Assembly (NCBI GenBank): GCA_017165825.1 | Contig: CM029368.1 | Span: 27,494,697 to 27,558,696, forward strand | Origin: Hepsetus odoe | Taxonomy: Eukaryota; Chordata; Actinopteri; Characiformes; Hepsetidae | Reading direction: 5' to 3' | Length of the DNA: 64,000 nucleotides | In this document: positions 1 through 13,619 of the stretch, piece after piece | Position numbering within the stretch: position 1 is the first letter of the stretch | Layout of the letters: each line of letters begins with the position of its first letter | Notes under the pieces: model-generated | The model's database searches: none | What the model saw: only the letters and a program-made list of their open reading frames with translations | Told to the model about the DNA's origin: nothing | Program-made: the position numbers and the translations under genes

Positions 1-22
1 TGCACATAAACGTTCCCCTCAC

Positions 23-133
23 CTCTTCATCCTTGTACCAGGACAGCGACTCGGCGGTCAGGACAAACCAGTACTCCTTGGATCCTCCCTTCATGATGCT
101 GATGTTGATGGTCAGCCAGCCCTTGCGGATCAC
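23..133 (-). CDS. dnm2: dnm2 exon 15 (start of the PH domain)
   Basis: 111 bases encoding VIRKGWLTINISIMKGGS then KEYWFVLTAESLSWYKDEE. It is the first strand block of the PH domain, which binds phosphatidylinositol 4,5-bisphosphate. Mammals have LTINNIS here with two Asn; this copy has LTINIS, one codon shorter (mammalian equivalent would be 114 bases). Acceptor atttgcag, donor gtgagg. The gene continues left of position 1. Confidence 0.96.
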
Positions 134-651
134 CTGCAAATAGGAGAGTGGGGGGGTGGGGAGAGTAGGGGCGGCGCAGCGGTCAGAAACATGGAACAGA
201 TTCAGCTTCACCATGATGTTCCCTTCAGCTCTGCCAGTGTCTGAAGAAGAAGCCTGCTCACACTTACCTGCTCAAGAGAGCCCGACCGAGCTGCAGGCTA
301 CGCTAAACGGTGACTTTATTGGCGTATGAGCAGAAAAATTTTCATTGGCCAATCACTTTAAAAGATAATAAATGTGATTAAAGGGCCCATATCCTGCACT
401 TTCTGGCTATCTTTAATCCCAGTGCTCTCTTTTTTTTTAAGGACCGAAAACCTTTAATATCTAAACCAGAGTTTCGCCAAAGTGCCTTTGAAAGAAGCAG
501 AAGACAAAAAAGCTTTAGCTGTAGAAATTATTCTAAAACTGAATGTTTGAAGTGGATTTTTAGTATTAATTATAATAATAACCTGCAGCTGCACAGACTC
601 GCGCTCTCTCCTGCGCAGCTGAAGCTGGTTTTCCAATTAATGCATATGCAT

Positions 652-689
<38 letters not shown>

Positions 690-3600
690 TAATCAGGCTT
701 AATATTATTAAGAAACATGGTAATTCCTAATTCCTGTTTAATTTGTAAATTAAAATTGGAGTTTTTCCCAGCTTTAGGCGCCTCTAAATTTTCATGCGCT
801 GTTATTTAAGAAAAAGAAAAAGAAAGAAAGGCAAATAAGCTGCCGGTAAGCTTCGGGACCGTCTGCAACGCACTATGCATTTTGCAATGTTACATCATTT
901 TTTGGGGAGTTTGTGCCAACTTGGCCTAAAATCTTTGGGGAAACACTGGTGTAAATGACGTCTGTTCTGCCTGGCTGCCCTCTCTGGTCACTCCTCAGCA
1001 AGAATGGGAGGAGCTAAACTGTTCAACATGGGGATGTATGTAAATGAGCTGGCTTTCGCAACGTCCCCAAAGAGAATTAAAGAAAAACACAGTAGTTACA
1101 CACCATGCATTCAAAAGAAATGATGGTTTTCAATGATATGAGCCCTTTAATTAATCCTTATGCACTTGCTGTAAAACGAAAAAAAAAAACAAACAAAACA
1201 AAAAAAAAAACTGCAAGATTTACCCTTAAGGAGGAAATTAATAAATGTAAAAACATGCAGAAGTGTCAGAGTTAACTGTCCTGAAGAGCTGGACAGTGCT
1301 GTTGATGGCAGACGGTACTCTGGAGGAGCAAAGGTCGGCGGTGGTATGTTAGGGTCAGTGGTCAGTAAAAGCTAGGAAGCACACGGTTAGCTAAACCGGA
1401 GAGGAGGTTGGTGGGGTTAACTGAGAACGGCTGCACACTCTGCTGCAGGTTAGGAGGCCTAAAGCATACCTATGGAGGGGAAATGGAGGGGTTAGAGATG
1501 GGGGGAGGGGGGGGTTGGGAAAGAGAAGAGATACAGTGGTCAGCATTAGGGTCGTGTGTGGGGTGAAAAGAAAGGAGCGAGAGGGGGAGGTGGAGGAAAG
1601 ATCCATTACTACATGTTGTGAGGCAGCGTCTTCGGCAATGTAACTGCCCTGAGCCAAAGCTGTGGAAAAATCGAGGATGCCACATCCTCCGTAATGCCCC
1701 CATTTGGGATCTGTTAGAGGCAACTCATTGCCTCAAATCCTCAAGTATCTGTGCTTAAGTCTAAAAATGCACTTTTTCTTTTAGGATGCTTCAAGTTTTG
1801 TCTTTTGCATGAAAAAATGAATTCGTCCTTCACTGAACATTAGTGCTTTGTGTTAGGACTGTTGTGTAAAAAGTTAATTTTATCATGTATTCAGTGCAGT
1901 TCTACCAAGATGAACCAATTAAAACGGCTAAAAACGACTTGATTAGACGCAGAGCCATTGATTTAATTGTAGAAAATCATGAATAAAATTAAATCTTGAA
2001 AGATGAAATGCGGCATTTCACAAAGAACACGTTGGTGAAGAAACGCGCCGAATCGTTTCCTTAAAAGTGAACTGCACTGGATCATAATCTAAAGAATGAA
2101 AGTAGGTCCTGGAGAGAGGCACTGAATTGGTTCCTTAATAAATCAAATCATGAAGAAATGCTGCGCATCACTTCCTAAACAATTGAATCAGCTTGCTGTG
2201 AAATTGACTAAATTATCTGCCAAAGGAGAAAAAAAAAAAAAAGGCTGAATCTGAGACTTCTCGGTGTTGGTGAATCATTTGCAACTGAAGGTTTCTCCAA
2301 AAAACACTCCCACTGTGCACCCTGGGTATCGGAAGGCGACCGCCACCTCTCCCCGTTCTCTCTTTTCGCTGTGTTCTCCAGTGGACAGAATGAGACGGAA
2401 AGAAATAAGTGGTAAGAGTGTGCCGACAGAAAGCAGGAACAGAGAACCAGAGTAGAGGAAGCTCTAGTTGTTTGCCTTGGTGGAGAAGAGAGGACAGATC
2501 AGAGAAAATGACGTTCACATCTTTCTCATGTTCTGACACGCTTATGTCTGGACACACGGAAGACGTTTATAAAATCACAACTTCCATTTTTTAAGACTTC
2601 TCGAGTTTCCCTTCAGTTCTGGACTGATCCGCTGGTTCCCCCGTTCGATAAACCAGGTGGGTAGAAGAACGGCTCAATAAACCTGTATGTCCGAGAGCAG
2701 CGCGTCTAAGAGCAGTGGCCACCTAGTGGGCTATGCTGATACTGCCAGGAGATGGATGGTCAAACTCTTCTCTCAAATTTGGACAATTTTGTCAATTACT
2801 GTAATAAATTGTTTACAATTTAAAATGTAGAGATTGATTGGTCTGATTTAGTGCAATTATATATATAAAATTGACCCATAATGATTAAAAAGCTAAAACC
2901 AGGGCCTTTTTAAAAAAAAAAAAAAAAGCTCTAAAGCCACCACCGAGTGCCTGCTGCGTCTCGAAAAAGAGAGGAGAAAGCGTAAACCCAAACTTGGAGA
3001 AATAGCCGCACAAAGGCTTCAAACGAGCGGGAACTGAAAACGAGCTCGTGTTGTTCGCTCAGACGCCTCCAGAGAAATTTAAGATTTCACTTGGAGACTA
3101 AACAAAGGGAGTTTGCATCTAAACCTGCTGAATTAAGCCAGACCATCCCAACTTGCAGTCTGACATCCAGCACTTAGCTGCCAGACGACCCAGCGTGAGC
3201 TGATTTCGGGGGATCCAGAAACACACAAGAGGAAGCAGAAGACGGTCCAGTTCTCTAAATACTGATGAAAAAGTACAGGTTGTTGGGACACGGACACTCG
3301 GTTATCTTGGCTGTTGCCATGCCAAAGCCAGTGAGGACTGACTGCAGGGGTTTTACTTCTAAAACTTGGCAAAGAAAAAACCCAAAAAACTGTCCTTTTA
3401 TACAGGCGAGCTGCTAAGAACTATTTCTTTCCTGTTTTTGGCCCGTGGTGTATCTGTGGTCGTCCCCCGGCCTGCCCCAGCAGGAGTCCTCTTTCAGTCG
3501 CCGCTAAAAGGGCACTTTTTTGTTTTTTCCCCCACTAGATTCAACCAATTAGTTCATTAATAACCTTTCTGAATTTAATGGGTGTGTCTGAGCAGGAAAA

Positions 3601-5032
3601 ATGAATAAATTAGTAGGATAAGTGATGGGACCTCTTTTTGCTCCCGATTCTCTAATTCTGCTCCACTGCGTTTTTAACGAACCATCGATCGACCGTCAAC
3701 AGCAGGGCAAGCTGGAGACTAAAACTCCTGAATCACTTTTCAAACATGGGACGCTCAGGTCAATGAATCATTCTGGCTAATTACCCATCGAGCACACCCG
3801 AGCGAAAACTCTCCACGTTAAAGAACCCCAGACTTTCACAGGTTTGGCTGAAGAGGATGCGGTTTATAAAAAAACGGCTAAGCACTCGAGTTGATCATCA
3901 TTTGCAAAGGCCCGTTCTAAAAAGATGGTGGTTGGTATTATGAAAAAGAAGGAAAGAAAGGCTTATACACACTACAATCATTATAAATGGACCTGATTGA
4001 AGGAAGAGAAAGTGATTCAGATACTGAACTCCACATGGAGAGACCACCTGTACACATACACTCAATTTAAGAGCCAAGTCTGACTCTGGGTCCTGATTCG
4101 TTCAGATTTCCCCTGAACCCCTCCCCTCCCACCGTGATGCCACGGCCAAATCCTCCACAAGGCAAACTCGGCAGCCCCTGGAGAAGCTGCCAGCGCTCAG
4201 CCAGACAGCAGGACAACCAAGGCTTCTCTTGAAACACTCCGTGAACTTCAGAAATACTTAGGATTTGTGAATAAAACCACACAAATTAATCCCAGGTCAT
4301 ATTTTCCACTCCACATGTATAAGGGTGCAGGAAGTGGGATCATAATTACAGCAGAACTTCCTTCAGCTGTTAGTAAAACTGCACGTGTTGAATTCTCAGA
4401 ATTACCTGTGTGTTAGGTTGCGCCACTAATTGTAGGGCGTAAAAAGATCTTACAAAAAAAACGCTGCTACCAATTACTGGCAGCAGTGTGTGTGGGGGGG
4501 ATTCGGCCAATTAAAACTACTCCCAGATTTCCCAGTTTGAGATTTCTGGACTATACCTTATCCTGCTCGAGTTCCCTCAGTCCACCTAGCTGTGGGGCAA
4601 AAGGAAAATCGTCAGTTTTTAACAGCCCGTCTACCGTCGCATGATGAGCGTTTAGCTAATGTCCTGCAAACTCCTTTAAGCACCTTAGAGGAGAGTCATA
4701 GCCTCAGTTCTCCTGACTGGCTGAGCCCTGGTGAGCCCTGATTGGGCAGGGGCCTGTTCGTAAGGGGTACTTACCAGTATTTCTCCCTGCAGTGACAGGT
4801 TAAAAAACAAGAGGGGGGGGGTGAGTTTGGAAATGGAAGAACATGCAAAGCAGGACAGGGGTGGGGATGAAAGAACAGAAGAGAAACATGGCATTTGAGG
4901 ATCAGAGAGTGGAGGAAAGAGGTGGTAGGGGTGGGTTAAGAGATCAGGAGGAAGAAGCAAAGGAAGAGATGGATAACAGACAAAATAAACAGAGGAAAAT
5001 AGGAGTCAGACCAAGAGAAAAGAGGACAGAGG

Positions 5033-5063
<31 letters not shown>

Positions 5064-8000
5064 GGCAACAGAACACAGTTACATGCAATTAGATCGACCT
5101 GCAGTTCGACAAAATCAGATTTATCATGACGGCTGCTTCATTGTCACAGTCGACTCCATGCGTATTTTAAATTAATTTCTATAAAAAGAAGAAGAAGCAG
5201 CTCGAGTTAATGGAGGCATAACAGGATGCAAACAACATTAACACTGATTACTGGTCGGGCTGACAGCTGGGCTGATATTCATGCCTGTTGAGCGCTGCGT
5301 GCAGTAATGCGGAGGTCGTGGAAGCACAGTTTCGTCAAGGTGAGGAGGGCAAAGGGGGGCAAAGGGGGTCAGAGAACTTGCTCAAATAAAAACGGGAGAT
5401 TTACACACTCTGAACAGGCCAACGCGGGTCTAACAAAGTGCTCAGGAGAACTTTCCACTGAATAACCTGCTTAAAGCAGGGAATCGGATCAGACTGATGG
5501 GCACGATGTTCATTAGTGTAAGGAAAGGGGGGGTGGGATCGTAGATCTTTAGCAGTCGGGGAACAGGAACACACAGTACAGGGTGAACTCTTTAAAGGGT
5601 TTTGTGGGAATACACAGAAAGCAGGGAGAACCAGAACAAGAACCCGGTAATGAAAAAGCAGTGTACCTGGTTTGGAATCGCCCTCTTCTTGTTCACATGT
5701 GTGTTTCTCTGCTGAGCACTACAGAAAGAGAGAGAAGGAACAAAGTAAAGAGGAAAAGAGACACAACTGAAGGCTCTTGAAAAGAAAGGAAATATCTGAT
5801 CAATTACATAACTGGTAATAGTTTCTCTGCTTTATGGTTCTAATTAAAACTCGGAACACTTTCAAATGAAAAATCGGATTATTTACACCCCAATCATCTC
5901 ATCTGGACCAAAAAGTCCTGAGCATTTAGATCATGATGGATAACCAAGCCGGGTTGAGTGGTGGACGTCTGATATCAGAACGATACAAATGAGGGATCGA
6001 TCGCTAGTGTCAGGGACGTGATCTTGCACAGGCTATTAATGGCAGTACTTTTGCTCATGAAAGCTTCAGCATGGGCTGTCTGGGTCATGAAGGGTTGATA
6101 TCACTGAAGAGAACCTAAAAGGAACGCTACATCATTAACATGAAACTGGTTCAGATCTTCCAAAAGCCAGCATTATGTCTGAATGCTGTAAAGTTCCCCA
6201 CTATGCAAGTGCTCCAACAACCGATTTGCGATCTAGTCGTACTTCAGAACCCTGTTCGGATCCAAACGCTCATTTTAATCATGAGTGGAGTCCCAAAACA
6301 CGCCTACCACAAGATGGCAATGGGGATGGGGTCATGGTTAAATCTAATTCTCAAGTTAAACTAGAATCTGAAATGCACATAGGTTTTGAAGACCATTTAT
6401 TTTGGGAAATTTGCAAAGTGAAACTGCCCATCTTTAGGTTTTGTTACTTTGTAGGACGACACTTTAAAAAAGGGGAAATGAGCTTGTTTCTGATGTTCAG
6501 CTTCAAGTTACAAATAAATGAGTGTTGACTGGAGTTACTTAATACAACTACCAAGCCTGGTAACAAGATCAAGTTGAGTTTAATATTGAAACATCGAAGC
6601 TTTTAACACCCACATCATTTGTGTTCTGGGGATTTTATGTAAAAATAAGTACATCCTACACAAAAACCACATTTCTGCAAAGCTACGAGCACAGGTATTG
6701 ACGCCACAAAAAATAAAAATGTCAAACAATTCTGAAAACAAACATTATTGTTTCATTTCTCCTGCTATATTCAGAAAATAAACGTGATTTGTTTCATGGA
6801 AATGGGCTGAAGTGCCAGGTTTTCATTTTTCCTTGAAAAAGGAGGTGTTATTCACGCAATAAATCCATCTGGAATAAAATAAATAAATAAATGAATGAAT
6901 GACGCAGGAAGACAAAGATAGACAGAGGAATTAGGGGGAAAAAGGAAGTGACAAAAACAGAAGCTAATTATGCACACTTTCTTCTGTTTTCGCTCCTCTG
7001 TGAAAATATAAAACCACGTTGATTTGTAATGAGAGGCTGCACTGAGTGAGTTTTATACTAACTAAAAGCTACCGGTCAGCGCCGTCCTGCTGGGTCACGG
7101 GGTCACGAGGTGTGTGTGTGGTGGGGGGATGCGGTGGGGGTGCTGCTTGCCCACCTGTTGCTGATGCACCCTGGAAGGGTACCATCATCCAGCCTTCGAT
7201 GATCAAGACTGAAAGACGAGGTCACGAGAAACGTTAACACTGTGGTGACACTGCATGCGCACATGCACGCCAGTCAGGGCCAAGGGGTCAATCAGGGCCA
7301 AGGGGTCACGCCCACTCTGATTCAGAGCCAATCCAACGCCAGGGTCACACCCACACTGGCACATGCATCCAGCAACACCTTCTAATGCCTTACATGCATT
7401 GGGTTCACCCAAGTGCAAGCTAGAACCAGAGATGGGGGGGGTAACATAGTACAAATACTCAGTTACTCAATTTAAACTTTTGAAAACTATTTACTTTTCT
7501 TTTAACGCTCCCTCTTTTAACAGCCTCCTCAAAACAGTCCGAATGCATTTGAGGAAATTATCTATTTTAAAGCTCCTTCTCAGCATCAAGACCCGTTTCA
7601 GCCAAACGGACACAGAGACGATCCCCTGGGGTGTCCATGAGTCAAGATCATTCATGAGACATAAGACTAAAGGATGGAAGACGCAACAGAGAAGAGAAAG
7701 AGTGGTGGGTGGTGGAGAAGTGTGTACTGAGTGTGACTAGTAGAGCTAGCAGAACCAGTTGCGTACATGGAAGTGAAGCATCAAGTTAATGTTCATTATT
7801 TTCAGCAGATTGTTTTTATTGGATATGAAATTTAAAGGTTTTAAACGTCCCTTGTAATACAGTTCTGGGACTCGAACCCACAACCTTCTGATCATGGCGC
7901 CTAGTCTAGCTTTTGAAGTTTCTGTACTCGTGTACCTTTGCCATCTCTGGTCGGAACAAAATGAGACGCAAGTCCAGAACGTCTAGAGTTAGCTTTTTCA

Positions 8001-11000
8001 TCAAAAACCAAAGCTTTAAGATTTCTGGAAGGCAATACATCTTCGTTCTTTATTGATGAAAAGCAAAAGGTGCCGGCAGCCCGAAATCAGCTGCTCCGTG
8101 TGTGTTTCCGTGGTGCTTTGAGGCAGCATCCTCTGTGTGAGGAACACAGAAACGGTTGAGACTGTCCAACCGACTGAAGCCTCAGCAGGACTCGTGCAGC
8201 AGCGTCATACCGTCATGCAAATCCCTTTCATCTACCATCAGTCATGCCTTCCCTTTCCAGAGAGAAGTCTTCACTGACTTTTGTTGTTTGAGCTCCTCCT
8301 CGCACCACAAACGGTTTGGTTTTATGCTCAACTCCAGGCTTCATTAGTAGAGAACTTTCTGACGGGCACAGATCAAGGCTCGGGGGACAAAATCTGGGGG
8401 AGGAAGTTCAAAATTTCAAGACAGGAAACACATACTTGGCAAATCCAATGAAGTCCTCGTGGTTGGTGTTGATGTAGGACAGCTCGATGTCGATCAGCAG
8501 CAGAACCTGCAGAAAGAAAATTTACAATCGATGGAGAGGATTAACGGGACGAACGTGTCGCGCCATACTGAAATATTCTTGAAATTATGCGCGGAGCCTC
8601 CCTGATCCTGAACCTTTCTCCTCACCTCCATATTTCTCTCTTCAACACTGATTTTGCAGAAGGCTGCAATATGCAAATCCAACCAATCATAATTCCAGGT
8701 CAGTGTCTGAGCGTTTGGATGAATTTAGGTATTAATAAGAATGAGGAATATAATAATAAGACATCATTTGGACCACATTAATAAGCAAAATGCAGTTCAC
8801 TCCCTCCCTGCTGCATGTTGATCTGCTAGAAGCAGCAAAAGGGAAGGTCTGTGGTGCCACAAGTGAAAGTGAAAGTAAATTTGTTGCTGTGAACACACCT
8901 CAGCACACAGCATGCACAACTAAATGCTGCATTTAACATTAACATGAGCGTAGCAGGGGCAGCTGTACATCCAGCACACTAGGAACAGTGATGGGGACGG
9001 TACCTTGCTCACGGCTAACTCTAGGAATTTGAACCCACAATCTTCTGATCATGGAGTCTAGTCCTTAAATCCTGCTTGGATTAACTGTAAAGTGACTTTA
9101 TATCAATGTGCATTGAAACTAGATTTGTCCCAAACCACAGATTCTGTGCTTTACATGGGCAGGGGTGGTCCAGTGGTTTGGGAATCTGCCCTGATCGGAA
9201 GGTCATGAGATAAATAACATCATCAACCGTATCAATATAATAATAATAGAAAAGATAAAGCTATTGATGCTAGTGATGCTATTGCTTGAGATATGCATGT
9301 ATCTTAAATGTTTACATTTCTAGTAAAATTCTAATGGGAAACTTGCCCCACTTGAGAGAAGACTGCCCCACTAGTTGCCCCCAGGTAATATCTGTAGCCT
9401 TTTTGTCTCCATTTAGAGGGAAATGTTGTACTTCATAAGATACAGGGCAGCGGTGGTCTAGTGTTTAGAGGCTAGGCTCCAGAATCAGAAGGCCATGGGT
9501 TTGAATCCCAGTTCAGTGGGTTACCCTGGCAAGGTACCGTCCCCTTCACTGCTCCCTGGCCACTGGATATGGCTGCCCACTGCTGCACGTCATGTGGATG
9601 AAAAGCAGAGGTTGCATTTCGTTGTGTTTAACCGGGTGCCGTGTTTCACAATGACAAATAGTCACTTTCACTGCATGATGCACTTTTTTATAAAAAAAAA
9701 AAAATAAATAAATAAATAAATAAATAAAACAAACAAAAAAAAAGTTTGGGGCAGCGGTGGCATAGTGGTTAGGGAGTTGCCCCCACATCGGAAGATTGTG
9801 GGTTCGATTCCCCACCAGTAGGTTGCCCTGAGGTACCCTCCCTGTCACTGCTCCCCGGGCGCTTTCAATAGCTGCCCACTGCTGCACACTGTTTAACGCA
9901 GAGGTCCAATTTCGTTGTGGTTATCTGTGTGCTGTGACCTCGCAATGACAAGGGTTGTCACTTTCACTGTGAGGTTTTTTTTCAGTGAGTCTCTTCTAAT
10001 TATTCAGGATCTTACAATCGGCACATTTTATTCAATAAACCGCTCACTGTCCTGCAGGCACGTCTCACCTGGTCCTTGGTCTTGCCCTCTCTCTCTCTGA
10101 CGTGTGTAGTGACGATTCTCTCGGTTTCCTCTCGGAGTCTGGGGTAGGAACCCAGCTGTGGACACAAACATGACACTGCAGACTACAGCATGAACCACAC
10201 ACACACACACACACACACTCACTCACAGGGTGCTGAAAGCTGCAAATCTGCAAAAAGCTGACCACAAACCCAGCCAACCACAAGCCTGTTCTCCCTCCCC
10301 TCAGGTCAGAGTGAACGAGGTAAAGAGAACACACTTGTGTTTAGCTAAAAACATCCCGCGGCTTGCAAAGCACTCACCGTCAGCTGGGAAAGCATCAGTT
10401 AAGGATCACTGCGTCCATCCTCAGCTCAAAGGCCAAACAAACTGATGATGCATGAGTTCCATGTGAGAATGATCCAAATATTACAGTCAAAATATGAGAA
10501 AAACGTGTTCGATTTCAGTGAATGGTGTGTATTTGAGAACAGGAACACACACTTCCATGGCTGAGAGTGATGGCTGTGGTCAAGATGCCAGGTTTTAGGG
10601 AAGTCACAGGCAAAGAGAGGAAGGAAAAAGAAGAGTATAGAACAGAAGGATTTAGTTCAGATGTGTCCAGAACTGAGAGCAGGATTCTTTTAACCAGATA
10701 ACTGAGCAAAGATCCACCTGAGCTCTTCAGCTGGACACTCCTGCACCAGTCTGAGGGTGAAAGGTGAAGGACAGTGTTCAGGATGTTATTCCTCCCCCCT
10801 TCCACAAGATGGCAGGTGAGCACTGTTGCTACGGCAACAGTGCAAACAGCAGGACAGGGATGCTGAAACGGAGAGCATCCCCGACCCCCATTGCTACGGC
10901 TACAGCTGCGCGGTGACCTGATGGCAGGGCGGCCCCTGCGGAGACGGGTTTCCTGCACTGGGTGTCAAAGTGTCTGCATATGAGGAGGTGTTAGTTTATT

Positions 11001-11310
11001 CAGCGTGACACTGACTGCGTGTGCCAAATATGGGTCCCGTTCAACTAAACCCCCATTAAACATAGGTGGGTTTTGTTGTCCTGCTAATAATGTTGCCATA
11101 GAATCACTGTCGTGATAAAAACCCTTGTATCTCCTCTTCTTTCTAATCTGAAAACGCCAAATTTTCCTTACTATTGTGTGAAAACTTCAAGGCGAACAAA
11201 CAAAAAAGCTAAATAACTTTTCATTCTAATTTCTTTTGGACATTGAGACTTACTGAGCTTCTTTACTGCATCTTTCACACCGACTGAAGGACATCAGCAG
11301 ATAAGAAGTG

Positions 11311-11353
<43 letters not shown>

Positions 11354-13314
11354 AATATTGAGGTAAAGCACCACTGAACATGATTGAAAAACAAGAATAA
11401 TTTAACATTTAACCCACCTCTACACATCTCTACCTATGATTCATGAGAGGGGGAAAGACAGGATTGGAAAGAGGGGGAAGGGAGTGCCGTAATAAATGAA
11501 AGGCTGCAGCGAGCGCTCAGCAGAGACGGGGAGGAGAAGGGACTTTCCAAGATCGTTCGACATTCTTTTCCAGTGCAATCAGCGCGTCACCGAGTGAGAC
11601 TGAGGAGGACTCATGGGTCATGATTGGATGGAGCAATGGCTGGAAATGAAATGGACACAGTCCAAGGACTCGGGATGGGCGTGGCCACAGGAGGGAGAGG
11701 GCTGATCTCATACAGATGGTAGAGGATTGGGTGAGTGGGTGGCATTAAATGGGCCAAAAAGGTCTTCGGGCCTATTCTTCGGCCCAGGTTTACCTCCCCA
11801 CTGTGTCTGAGAAGCCTCTGGGTTTACCTTGCTGGCACACTTCCGGATGAGGGTGGCGAGTTCAGACAACACCATGTCAACGCACTTCAGACTCGGCTCT
11901 CTGAGCTTGAGGATCTGCTTTTTCACGATGGTCTCAAAGGCTAGGTCGGGGGTAAACAACCCAGTTCTGAGTTGGAGGGGCGCCAAGGAAAGAGCCGTTG
12001 GGTAAGGGGGGGGGGGGGTGGAGAGGAAAGGGGGAAGAGACAGACAGAGACAGAAAGAGCACAGCAAGGAAGAAAACAAAACAAAAAGATTTTAGTTGGT
12101 TAATTACTGCTAATCTATGAACACATTAATATGGGTCAAAAAAAGGGGGCAGGCAGTGGTGTAAACATGCCGACTACATTTTTTTTGTGCCCCACTCGGG
12201 GCAAAACCAACACTTGATTAACCAATCAGCTACTTCCATATTGCCCCTACCGGCTCTGCAGGGATATCGGTCAATTGGCAATCTTATGCACTAAACTTTG
12301 CTACACCATCCAGGCTCCTACAGGCTAAGCAGGACATGGCCCAGCAGCCTGGCCCCCTTTTCGGACTCGAGATGAGTGGGATTCCTCTTCACAAGACCAC
12401 CACAACACCCCACCACACGACAGCAGGACCCGCGCACAGGGGGGCCGGCAAGCCCAGGGGTCACACCGAGACATCAGCATCTAAATCTCCTGCAGCTCAT
12501 ACTCAACCCCTGACCCTTCTCTACGCTGCCTTGAAGAACAGGCCAGAGAGAAGCTTCTTCTGGCTTGCTTTCAGGGCGGTGTGACCCCAAAAGGAGCGGC
12601 TCACCCCTGTGGCCAGGCCAGGGGGCACTGCAGTACCTTATTGGTGCACTGCCTGACCGTGTTGATGAGCTCCTGAATGACCAGATCGATACATTTGAGA
12701 CACGGCTCTTTCAGCTTTATGATCTGCTTTTTCACGATGGCCTCAAACGCCAGGTCTGGAGTGAACAGGCCAGTTCTGAGAACATACAGGGAGACACACA
12801 GCCAGGATGACAAAAAACGCACGGACGCAGACGGACGAGCAAGGTGAATGAGAAAGAACCAAAGTAGAAAGAAAGCGAAAAAGGAAACTAAAAGGGCAGC
12901 ATGGAAAATGGTACCCTTACCTATAAAGAGGCTGAAAACCAAACGGAGATAGAACAGGAAAAGTAAAGGGTGTAGAAAAAGAAAAAGAAAAAAAAAAAAA
13001 AACCAACAAGAAAGATTCTGAGAGCTCCTAAGAGAAGACAATCATTAGAGAACAAAGGTGGCAGAGAGACAAAGAAAAATAAAAAAAAAATAATAAAAAA
13101 AAATAATAGAAAAAAATGATGACGAAGCACGAGAGAGAGAGTTGGAAGGAAATGGGCAAAGAGAGTCAACAGAGCAAGAGGAGAAGAGGAAAAAATGAAA
13201 CAGGTTTAGCTTGAAGTCAGAACAACACAACAAACAAGGATGAGAGAGTTTCTGGCAGCTCTGTGGGAGGAAGCTGATTAGACAGTTCAGAGGTCTCAAA
13301 GCTCGGTGATAGAG

Positions 13315-13355
<41 letters not shown>

Positions 13356-13560
13356 ATGTGAAAGGGCAAACAACAGTGAGTCGAAAGAGTGCAGAAGTGA
13401 ACTAGTGTGTGTGAGCAGCTGGTGGTAGAAGGTGCTGGTCCTGCTGGTTCCTGCAGGGCTGTTAAGTGCAGGCTCCACTTGCCTGACACCGTGGACATTC
13501 TTAATGGCGTGACTGATCTCCCGACGTAGCTCCTTCTCATCAAACACGATCTGAGAGAGC

Positions 13561-13619
<59 letters not shown>

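Larger units (their letters stand above)
8507..10068 (-). other. dnm2 intron 11
   Basis: 1.56 kb, more than a third of it made of SINE copies in both orientations (8861-9070 minus, 9159-9212 plus, 9445-9679 plus, 9748-9970 plus). Nothing else recognised. Confidence 0.8.

Noticed and set aside
9445..9970. Possible tRNA genes suggested by B-box-like GGTTCGATTCC motifs
   Set aside because: Every such motif is the head of a SINE with the same body and tail, and none forms a full tRNA with a proper 3' half.
1..10000. Expected mir-199 hairpin antisense in a dynamin intron
   Set aside because: In vertebrates mir-199 genes lie in later dynamin introns, past exon 15. I looked for the mature sequences and found no match; the locus would be left of position 1.
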